A stretch of DNA of 35,062 nt from Streptomyces sp. 8K308 (GTDB lineage: Bacteria > Actinomycetota > Actinomycetes > Streptomycetales > Streptomycetaceae): contig NZ_SMKC01000040.1 of assembly GCF_004348315.1 (NCBI RefSeq), forward strand, positions 1 to 35,062. Direction: 5' to 3'. Below the pieces are notes generated by a model. It did not search any database and was not told the DNA's origin. It saw only the letters and a list, made by a program, of their open reading frames with translations. Below are positions 9,033-14,997 of the stretch, piece by piece. How positions within the stretch are numbered: position 1 is the first letter of the stretch; every line of letters starts with the position of its first letter. The translations under genes and the position numbers were made by a program.

Positions 9033-10198
9033 CGGCCTCCCTCCATCTCCGCCGCCGGCCAGGGTAGCCAGGCCCGCACCAGGAACCCGCCCCCGGCCGG
9101 GCCGGCCCGCAGCTCGCCGCCGGCCAGCCGGGCGCGTTCGGCGAGACCGAGCAGACCCTGGCCGCCGCCCTCCTGGCGGAGCGCGGCGCTGGGCGGCGCC
9201 GCGTTGCGGACCTCGACGGTGAGCCGGGCGGCCGGGTGGCCGGTCACCCGGATCGTGACGGCCGCGCCCGGCGCGTGCTTGCGGGCGTTGGTCAGGGCCT
9301 CCTGGACGATCCGGTAGGCCGTCCTGCCCACCAGGGGCGGCGGCGCGGGATCGCCCGGCGGGCCGGTCAGCTCGATCGGCCCGCCCGCGGTGCGGGCCTC
9401 GGCCACCAGCCGGGCCAGGTCGGCGAGTTCGGGCTGTGGCCGGTCGCCGTCCGCCGGGTCTGCGCGCAGCACGCCGATCACCTCGCGCAGGTCGTGCAGC
9501 GCCTGGTGGGCGCTCTCCCTGATCACCCCGGCCGCACTGGTGATCTCGTCCCGGGAGGCGCCGGTGTTGAACTCCAGCGCGCCGGCGTGCACGCTCAGCA
9601 GCGACAGCCGGTGCCCCAGCACATCGTGCATCTCGCGGGCGATCTCCTCCCGCGCCTCGCGCCTGGCCCGCTCGGCCCGCAACTCCGCGTCCGCCTCGGC
9701 CAGTTCGGCGCGCTCGCGGAGCGAGGCGATCAGCTGCCGCCGGGAGCGCCTGAACAGTCCCCAGCCGATCGCCCCAGCGAGCAGCGCGAAGTAGGTGCCG
9801 GCCGAGGAGGCGCGCTCGGGGTCGAGCTCCGGCAGGTGCCACAGCACGACCGGCAGCGGGGCGAAGGCCAGCGCCGCCACCCAGGCGGTGGTCCGCCAGG
9901 GTCGGCTCGCCGCCACGGTGAACAGCGCCACCATGGCCGGGCCCGTCAGGTAGTGCGCCTGGCTGCCGGCCACCAGCAGGACCACGGCCAGCTGCGTGGG
10001 CCAACGACGGCGCAGCAGGACGGCCGCGCAGCCGAGGCCGCCGACCAGCTGGTCGGCGGCCCGCCAGGCGGGGCCCGGGTCGCCGTCGACCGGTACGGAC
10101 TGCGAGCTGACCGCCGCGAAGCAGGTGGCGAAGACCAGCAGCCCCAGGTCGGCGGCCCAGTCCCGGCGGGTGCGGTGGACGGGAGGCAGGCGGTGCAT
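9029..10198 (-). CDS. NarL-type sensor histidine kinase
   Basis: This 389-residue membrane kinase has several hydrophobic segments in residues 15-150 (for example LGLLVFATCFAAV, LAVVLLVAG and FALLAGAIGWGLF). A charged coiled stretch (about 152-185) leads to the HisKA_3 dimerisation domain with EMHDVLGHR, phospho-accepting His191. The ATPase domain includes IVQEALTNARKHA (N box) and GGGQGLLGLAERA (G box). It ends by overlapping the response-regulator start by 4 nt. No obvious extracellular sensor domain is present, so the signal is probably sensed in or at the membrane. A TAGATT box lies 8 nt before the ATG, though CCAAGG could serve as a weak ribosome site. Confidence 0.93.
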   Translation of the reverse strand: MHRLPPVHRTRRDWAADLGLLVFATCFAAVSSQSVPVDGDPGPAWRAADQLVGGLGCAAVLLRRRWPTQLAVVLLVAGSQAHYLTGPAMVALFTVAASRPWRTTAWVAALAFAPLPVVLWHLPELDPERASSAGTYFALLAGAIGWGLFRRSRRQLIASLRERAELAEADAELRAERARREAREEIAREMHDVLGHRLSLLSVHAGALEFNTGASRDEITSAAGVIRESAHQALHDLREVIGVLRADPADGDRPQPELADLARLVAEARTAGGPIELTGPPGDPAPPPLVGRTAYRIVQEALTNARKHAPGAAVTIRVTGHPAARLTVEVRNAAPPSAALRQEGGGQGLLGLAERARLAGGELRAGPAGGGFLVRAWLPWPAAEMEGGR

Positions 10199-10256
10199 GC
10201 CTTGGCAATCTACGCGCGCGCGTGCCGTCCGGGAGACGCCGGGCGACGACGCGATA

Positions 10257-10285
10257 CCAAAGTACGAGCGGGAGGCTTCCTTTGG
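10257..10285. promoter_or_regulatory. Inverted repeat CCAAAG-N17-CTTTGG in a divergent promoter region
   Basis: CCAAAG (10257-10262) and CTTTGG (10280-10285) are perfect complements. They lie between the kinase gene and the divergent small membrane-protein gene. The 23-bp spacing between arm centres places them on one DNA face, as expected for a dimeric NarL-type regulator. Autoregulation is an inference. Confidence 0.35.
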
Positions 10286-10345
10286 CCGGGCAGGTCGGGA
10301 CCGAAGCCGGAAGCGCGCGCGGCCCCGGAACCCTAGCGTCGAGTC

Positions 10346-10576
10346 ATGATGTCGACCGGATCCCGCAAGTCCCCGCTCGCCGCCGTGTCGGGCGCGCTCT
10401 GCTTCGTCCTGGTGGCCGGCGGCGCGAGCGGGCTGTTGTACGAGTGGCTGGGCTGGTTCCGCCTGTTCGGCTTCCTGCGCCTCCTGGTGCCCGAGGGCTA
10501 CGAGGTGTACGGCTACGTCGTCATGATCGCGGCGGGGGCGGTGATCGGTGCGGCGGGCGAGCGGGCCGGCAGATAG
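10346..10576 (+). CDS. Small two-helix membrane protein
   Basis: This 76-residue protein has two hydrophobic helices: about residues 11-33 (AAVSGALCFVLVAGGASGLLY) and about 55-72 (GYVVMIAAGAVIGAAG). Basic residues lie before the first and after the second, and an aromatic and leucine-rich segment (WLGWFRLFGFLRLL) lies between. I do not recognise a family. A TAGCGT box at 10334-10339 lies 6 nt before the ATG at 10346, in leaderless style; a second ATG follows directly at 10349. It diverges from the two-component operon, and codon use is normal for the window. Confidence 0.7.
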   Translation: MMSTGSRKSPLAAVSGALCFVLVAGGASGLLYEWLGWFRLFGFLRLLVPEGYEVYGYVVMIAAGAVIGAAGERAGR

Positions 10577-10612
10577 GGCTGGCAGGCAGGGCGGGGAAAT
10601 CTCCCGGCCGGC

Positions 10613-10634
10613 TGTCAGTGGTGGCTGGGAGTAT
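10613..10634 (+). promoter_or_regulatory. RecA-NDp-like promoter of the broken TetR gene
   Basis: TGTCAGTGG (10613-10621), 7 nt, GAGTAT (10629-10634), then 7 nt to an ATG at 10642. Geometry is identical to the promoter at 2270-2291. It points to a leaderless start at 10642, the presumed original TetR start codon. Confidence 0.5.
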
Positions 10635-10641
10635 CGATGCC

Positions 10642-11125
10642 ATGGACACGGAGCGGGGGAGGAGCCCGGTCAAGGCCCTTCGCCAACCGCGACGATCTGC
10701 TCACCCAGGTCGGCCCCCGGGTCTACGAGCGGCTGCAGCCGGACGAGGCCACCATCGCCCGGCAGCGGGCGAGCGGCCGGGACCGCGCGACCTATGTCGC
10801 GCTGATGCGCGAACTGGTCGACCGCGTCAGCTCGTTCAGGGCCGGCTACCTCGCGATGCTGGAACTGCGCCTGGAGGCGACCCGCCGCCCCGGGCTGCGC
10901 GACGTGCTCACGGATCGGGTCAGGGCCGACGTCGAAGCCAACGTGGCGTACCACGAGCAGTCGGGACTGCCGGGGGACGCCACCGCCGTCCGGCTGCTCA
11001 TGATGGCCCTCAACTGGCTGATCGTCGAACAGTTGACCCTCCCTGGGGTGTTCTCCGAGGAGGAGCGCGAACGGCTCGTCGCGGCGGCGGTCGAGCGGAT
11101 CGTGACGCCGGTCAGCCCGTCGTGA
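10642..11125 (+). pseudogene. TetR-family regulator with its helix-turn-helix deleted
   Basis: From about 10679 the frame encodes FANRDDLLTQVGPRVYERL, the end of a TetR DNA-binding domain and the start of the ligand domain. It continues as a normal TetR C-terminal domain to VTPVSPS at 11125. The leaderless-looking start at 10642 encodes MDTERGRSPVK, a plausible TetR N-terminus, but in another frame. The roughly 40 residues of helix-turn-helix that should join the two are missing, so a frame-shifting internal deletion near 10673-10679 explains both parts. An ATG at 10637 could express the remaining 162 residues, but without DNA-binding helices. Its 3' end overlaps the convergent epimerase gene by 14 nt. 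Confidence 0.72.
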
Positions 11126-12026
11126 GCTCGTCCCCGATCCACGCGGTGACCGACCCGTGGCGCGGGGACCAGCCCAACTCCCGGCGGGCGCGGGAGGCTC
11201 GGACCCGGCTGTTGGAGCCGAGGGCGTAGACGGCGGGCTCGTAGCCCCAGGCTTCGATGGCGGCCTCGACATCCCACGGCTCGGGTCCCGCGACGCCCAG
11301 CCGCTCGGCGATGGCGGCGCTGATCGCGGCGAAGGACTCCTCGCCGTTCTCCACGAAGTGGAAGGAGCCGGCGGGGGATTCGGTGAGGGCGCGGAGGTAG
11401 AGGTCGGCGACGTCCTCGATGTGGACGTTCGACCAGACGTTCAGGCCACGGCCGACGTGGCGGGCGACACCGCTGGCGCGGGCCTGGCGGACCAGGGCCG
11501 GGATCTGGACGCTGTCGCGCGCCGGGCCCAGGCCGTGGCCGTAGATCAGGGTGTTGCACAGCACCGTGGAGCGGACGCCGGAGTCGGCCGCCGCCAGGAC
11601 GAGGCGGTCGATGGCGACCCGGGCCGCCTTGTCGGGGGCGGGGCGCCAGGTCGAGCCGGGAGCCATGATCTCCTCGGTGAAGACCGCGTCCGACGGCTCG
11701 CCGCGTGAGTCGGTTCCGACGATGCTGGAGCCGCTGGTGTGGAGCAGTGGCTTGCCGGAGCCGGCCAGGCCGGCGATCAGCGCCTCGACCGCGCCACGGT
11801 GGTCGCTGTCGGCCGCGTTGACCACGGCGTCCGCCGCGCCGGCCTGTGCGGTGAGGAGCGCGGCGTCGTCGAGCGTCCCCACCACCGGGGTGATGCCCAG
11901 CCGGTCGAGCGCGTGGGCCTTGGCGGGGTCGCGGGTGAGGCCGACGACCGTGTGGCCGGCGGCGACGAGACGCACGGCGACCGAGCCGCCGATGTATCCG
12001 GTCGCGCCGGTGACTAGCACCTTCAT
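11112..12026 (-). CDS. NAD-dependent epimerase/dehydratase (extended SDR)
   Basis: A 304-residue Rossmann protein beginning MKVLVTGATGYIGGSVAVRLVAAGH, the TGxxGxxG motif of extended short-chain dehydrogenases. It also has LLHTSGSSIVG (active-site Ser region), NTLIYGHGLG (in place of the usual YxxxK neighbourhood), and NVWSNVHIEDVADLYLRAL, a typical C-terminal epimerase block. AGGAG lies about 9 nt before the ATG. The TetR gene at 12176 lies upstream on the same strand; the 149-bp gap carries AT-richer sequence and half-site repeats, so TetR control is plausible. The substrate is unknown, perhaps a nucleotide sugar or a small aldehyde. Confidence 0.88.
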   Translation of the reverse strand: MKVLVTGATGYIGGSVAVRLVAAGHTVVGLTRDPAKAHALDRLGITPVVGTLDDAALLTAQAGAADAVVNAADSDHRGAVEALIAGLAGSGKPLLHTSGSSIVGTDSRGEPSDAVFTEEIMAPGSTWRPAPDKAARVAIDRLVLAAADSGVRSTVLCNTLIYGHGLGPARDSVQIPALVRQARASGVARHVGRGLNVWSNVHIEDVADLYLRALTESPAGSFHFVENGEESFAAISAAIAERLGVAGPEPWDVEAAIEAWGYEPAVYALGSNSRVRASRARRELGWSPRHGSVTAWIGDELTTG

Positions 12027-12069
12027 GAGGAATCGCTCCTGTGCGGCGAGAGAATGCTTGCTTGCGCGG

Positions 12070-12090
12070 ACTATTCTTGCTCGCGATAGT
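12070..12090 (-). promoter_or_regulatory. Possible promoter/operator of the epimerase gene
   Basis: ACTAT and ATAGT form 5-bp inverted arms around an 11-bp spacer. Nearby CTTGCTTGCGCG and CTTGCTCGCG form an imperfect direct repeat. On the minus strand, TTGCAG, 18 nt, AAGAAT could act as -35 and -10. The evidence is weak. Confidence 0.3.
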
Positions 12091-12175
12091 AGGCGTCTGC
12101 AAGTAACCGGCGCCTACAGGGCGCGCGGCGCTCGGCCCGGGGCGTTCGGGGTGTTCGGCGTTCGGGCTGGGCGGC

Positions 12176-12769
12176 TCAGCCGTCCGCGGTCTCCAGACGG
12201 CGGGCGATGGCCCGCAGGCCGAGGGTCAGGTCGGCGGCGCTCGGGGCGCGGTCCGGGTCGACCAGCCACTGGTGGACGAGGCCGATGATCAGGGCCATGT
12301 GGACGGAGCCGATGGCCCGCGCCGTCCGCTCGTCGCCCTCGCCGTCGCCCGCCGCGTCGACGTCGTGCAGCTCCCTGGCCATCCGGGGGCGGGCCCGCTC
12401 CAGGGCCTCGGCGATCTGCTGGCGGATGTCCGAGGAGCGCTCGGCCTGGGCGTAGGCCTCGACGGCGGCGACCAGCATCGGGCGGTCCGCGGTCACGGAC
12501 TCGATGATGTCGGACCACATCCCGTCGAGACGCTCGGCGTCGCCCCCGTCCGCCGCCTGGCCGGGGGGCGGGACCGTGCGGTCGCCCCACTCGTGCAGCG
12601 CCTCGAGCAGGGCGGCGTTGAGCAGGGCCTCCTTCGAGCCGTAGTGGTAGTTGATCGTGCCGAGCGGGGCGTCGGCGGCCGCAGCGAGGTCGCGCGAGGT
12701 GATGCGGGCATAGCCGCGCTCCGCCAGGAGGCGCCTGGCGCCGGCCATCAACCGCTCACGGTGTCCCAT
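12176..12769 (-). CDS. TetR-family transcriptional regulator
   Basis: This 197-residue repressor has an N-terminal TetR helix-turn-helix (LMAGARRLLAERGYARITSRDLAAAADAPLGTINYHYGSKEALL in outline) and a variable, ligand-binding C-terminal domain. The ATG at 12769 is chosen because TAGGGT ends 7 nt upstream with no Shine-Dalgarno; a GTG at 12778 is in frame but abuts the -10. A perfect palindrome (12792-12805) in the promoter suggests autorepression. The downstream epimerase gene at 11112-12026 on the same strand is the most likely shared target. The ligand is unknown. Confidence 0.9.
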   Translation of the reverse strand: MGHRERLMAGARRLLAERGYARITSRDLAAAADAPLGTINYHYGSKEALLNAALLEALHEWGDRTVPPPGQAADGGDAERLDGMWSDIIESVTADRPMLVAAVEAYAQAERSSDIRQQIAEALERARPRMARELHDVDAAGDGEGDERTARAIGSVHMALIIGLVHQWLVDPDRAPSAADLTLGLRAIARRLETADG

Positions 12770-12776
12770 GCGGTGC

Positions 12777-12805
12777 ACCCTATCGCGGGCTTGAACGTAC
12801 GTTCA
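12777..12805 (-). promoter_or_regulatory. TetR promoter with a 14-bp palindromic operator
   Basis: TGAACGTACGTTCA (12792-12805) is a perfect palindrome of the type bound by TetR-family dimers. It overlaps the -35 and spacer of a leaderless promoter whose -10, TAGGGT, occupies 12777-12782 on the minus strand. The stop codon of the dnaE remnant lies inside it. Confidence 0.65.
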
Positions 12806-13060
12806 GACGAGCCGCCGCACGGCCGCCGCCGCCTTCAGGTCGGCCCAGAGACCGGGGCCGGCCGCGACGCGTGGTCCGAGCCGGAACACGGTCGTCTTCT
12901 CCAGGTTCCTGACGTGGAGGTGGACCTCGGTCGGACCCGGGTGGGCGAGCACGGCCTCCTTCAGGCGCCGCACCGCGGCCGGGTTGATCGCGGACTGCGC
13001 CATCTCGAGACGGACCGGCGCGTCGGAACCGGCATGGCTCAGGTCGGGTACCTGAGTTCC
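12803..13060 (-). pseudogene. C-terminal remnant of a DNA polymerase III alpha subunit (DnaE)
   Basis: One minus-strand frame encodes VPDLSHAGSDAPVRLEM, then AAVRRLKEAVLAHPGPTEVHLHV, TTVFRLGPRV and LWADLK, before a TGA at 12803. The pattern LK-x-HPG-TEVHL...TTV-RL-RV...DLK is that of the last 80 or so residues of actinobacterial DnaE. The rest of the roughly 1,180-residue polymerase is absent, and no start codon or ribosome site precedes it. It begins where the truncated MFS gene loses homology (about 13060), in a different frame, so it looks like a recombination remnant. Assignment rests on remembered family pattern and needs a homology search. Confidence 0.6.
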
Positions 13061-13395
13061 AGGCCCTGGGCCACGCGGCTGGCGATCAGCATGCCAGGAT
13101 TCAGGGCCAGGGCACGCAGCGCCGAGGCGGCGGTGAAGCCGAGCACGCCGACGACGAAGACCCGTCGGTGGCCGGCGATGTCGCCGAGCCTGGCGCCGCT
13201 GATCAGCCCGGCGCCGAGTGCCAGGGTGTAGGCGCTCAGCATCCACTGGAGCTGCGCGGGAGAGGCGTCGAGGTCGGCCTGGATGGAGGGAAGGGTGACG
13301 TTGAGGATCGTGACGTCGATCAGGTCGATGAACGCCGCGAGCAGGATGGCGGTCAGGGCCAGGGTTCGGGTTCTTCCGGGCGGCAGGGATGACAC
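13039..13395 (-). pseudogene. Truncated DHA2-type MFS drug exporter
   Basis: The 118-residue reading frame shows the start of a 14-helix MFS exporter: TM1 (LALTAILLAAFIDLIDVTILNVTLP, with the DxT-xxNVALP-type motif C region), TM2 (QWMLSAYTLALGAGLISGARLGD), the loop motif GARLGDIAGHRR, TM3 (VFVVGVLGFTAASALRAL) and RVAQGL. It then reads ELRYPT and stops at 13039. A full protein would be about 450-500 residues. The GTG at 13395 has GAGGAG at proper spacing; an in-frame ATG at 13470 lies inside the MarR-type operator and is less likely. It diverges from the MarR gene, the usual arrangement for a MarR-controlled pump, but cannot transport as it stands. Confidence 0.8.
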
Positions 13396-13442
13396 CCGCG
13401 GCTCCTCTCGGCCGGTGGCGGGGTGGAGGGCATGAATTTCAT

Positions 13443-13497
13443 TGAGTGGTGCAGATATTGCGCTACTCATTAACTGTGCCACTCAATATCTGAGTGG
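13443..13497. promoter_or_regulatory. MarR-type operators in the MFS/MarR divergent promoter
   Basis: CCACTCA-N5-TGAGTGG (13479-13497) is a perfect 7-bp inverted repeat. A second, looser pair, TGAGTGG (13443-13449) and CTACTCA (13463-13469), lies 10 bp away. TAAGAT at about 13499 could be the marR -10. The sites are well placed for a MarR dimer controlling both directions. Confidence 0.6.
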
Positions 13498-13531
13498 ATA
13501 AGATGATCTCCGAACGAAAGGCGTCCAACCC

Positions 13532-14041
13532 GTGCCCGAGCCCGCCCCCGACCCAGCGGTCGACCGGCTGATCGACGAGATCCTCTCCGTGATGCCGGAC
13601 ATGGCGACCGCGACGGTGCAGCTCAACGAGCTGGTGGCCGGGCGCCTCGGCGTCTCCACCATCGACCTGCAGTGCCTCCACGCCCTCGCCAAGGCCGACG
13701 CGCCGCTCGGCGCCGGCGAACTGGCCAAGCGGCTTTCCCGCACCACGGGCGCCGTCACCCGCATGATCGACCGGCTGGAGGCGGCCGGCTACGTCGAACG
13801 GGCCGCCGATCCCAACGACCGCCGCCGCGCGCTGGTGCGGGTCACCGAGCGGGGGCGGACCCTCTCCGCCGACTACTACGACGGCATGGGGCGCCGCGCC
13901 ACCGAGCTGCTGTCCCGCTTCGACGAACACCAGCTCCGCGCCGTGCTCACCTTCGTCACCGCCACCAGGGACGACGCCACGACCGAGGCCACGCTGCTGC
14001 GGAACGCGCCGGCCACCGAGGGCGGGGGGCGGGCCCGATGA
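13532..14041 (+). CDS. MarR-family transcriptional regulator
   Basis: A 169-residue winged-helix protein. Recognition parts are LHALAKADAPLGAGELAKRLSRTTGAVTRMIDRLEAAGYVER in outline, then the wing DPNDRRRALVRVTERG and a C-terminal dimerisation helix. GTG start at 13532 with AAAGG about 9 nt upstream. It diverges from a truncated MFS exporter across 136 bp carrying TGAGTGG/CCACTCA repeats, so it probably represses itself and formerly the pump. Its stop overlaps the NUDIX start by 4 nt (ATGA), coupling the two. Confidence 0.92.
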   Translation: MPEPAPDPAVDRLIDEILSVMPDMATATVQLNELVAGRLGVSTIDLQCLHALAKADAPLGAGELAKRLSRTTGAVTRMIDRLEAAGYVERAADPNDRRRALVRVTERGRTLSADYYDGMGRRATELLSRFDEHQLRAVLTFVTATRDDATTEATLLRNAPATEGGGRAR

Positions 14042-14469
14042 CGCAACGGCCCTACCTCGACGCCCTGATCATCTTCGAACGCGCCGGCCAGGTGTTGCTC
14101 GCCGAACGGGCCAACACCGGCTATGCGGACGGCCAGCTCAACCTGCCGAGCGGCAAGGTCGAACACGGCGAGAGCGTGGTGCGGGCCGCGGTCCGCGAGG
14201 CACGCGAGGAGGTCGGCGTCGATGTCGACCCCGCCGCGCTTCGGATCGTCCACACCATGCACTACCGGACCCCCGAGGGCGCGGCGCGCGTGGGTTTCTT
14301 CTTCGCCACGGACCGCTGGGCCGGGCCCCTGCGCAACGCCGAGCCGCACAAGTGCGCGGGCCTCTTCTGGCACGACCCGCGCCGCCTGCCGACCACCGTC
14401 GTCCGCTACAACGCGCTGGGCATCGCGCACTACCTGCGCGGCGAGCCGGCGTCGGCACACGGGTGGTAG
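14038..14469 (+). CDS. NUDIX hydrolase
   Basis: The 143-residue enzyme has a complete NUDIX box at residues 39-61 (G-x5-E-x7-REAREEVGV), with the metal-binding glutamates of REAREE. Family members hydrolyse nucleoside diphosphates linked to another moiety (8-oxo-dGTP, ADP-ribose, NADH and others); the substrate cannot be read from sequence. Ribosome site is the G-rich run at the end of marR; the ATG overlaps the marR TGA. Codon use is typical. A 528-bp gene-free stretch follows. Confidence 0.92.
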   Translation: MTQRPYLDALIIFERAGQVLLAERANTGYADGQLNLPSGKVEHGESVVRAAVREAREEVGVDVDPAALRIVHTMHYRTPEGAARVGFFFATDRWAGPLRNAEPHKCAGLFWHDPRRLPTTVVRYNALGIAHYLRGEPASAHGW

Positions 14470-14997
14470 CCGGTCGCCGAACGACGGTCGCCGAGGAGCC
14501 GGACGACGCCACGGAGCATCGCGTCGGACGCCGGCCACCATTGCCGCCCCCGCGGGTCTACGCCCAGGTCGGCAACGGCGGATTGGCGGTCTCGCGGACG
14601 GTGGGGCTCGCCACCTGGCCCCGTGGCGTCCCCCGACCGGTCGTAGGCCGGCCCTCCGCCGGGGACGCAGACCGCCGGTGTCGGCCGTGCGGGCCCCAGC
14701 CTCGAAGCCTCGGCCGCGAGGGCCGGCCCGCGACCGCCCCGTTTCGCGGTCGGCGTGGGCTCGCCGTCCGCTACCGGAGCGTCCTCCTGCCGGGGGCCGG
14801 AGGCCGCGCGCCGTCGGCTTCCACCGCACCGGCGTCGGCCGTGTGAGGCGTTTGGGCATCGGCCCCGAAGCCTTGGGAGCCGGCCCGTACCGCCCGTGTG
14901 ACGGTCGGCGTCCGCGCCGGCGTGGGGCCGGCTCTGTCCGGGGCGAGGCCCGCGCCGAGCGTCCGAGCGGAAGCCCGGCCTCGTGGTCGCGCCCCGG
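14470..14997. other. Gene-free stretch with degenerate direct repeats
   Basis: No reading frame here resembles a protein: those present are Arg/Pro/Ala-rich and lack ribosome sites. Two copies of an ~80-bp degenerate sequence start at 14675 and 14829. Ordered matching blocks are CCGG(T/C)GTCGGCCGTG, CGAAGCCT, CCGGCCCG and CGGTCGGCGT, at offsets 0, 28-37, 48-51 and 72-73. The start of a possible third copy, CGGTGGGGCTCGCC, lies about 150 bp earlier near 14599. No clear promoter or terminator. Confidence 0.45.

Noticed and set aside
13395..13482. An upstream in-frame start (ATG 13470 or GTG 13482) for the MFS fragment
   Set aside because: It would place coding sequence over the MarR operator and lacks a ribosome site, whereas GTG 13395 has GAGGAG at good spacing.
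14352..14846. 164-codon + frame extending past the NUDIX gene
   Set aside because: It overlaps the NUDIX coding sequence in another frame, lacks a ribosome site, and is Arg/Pro-rich.
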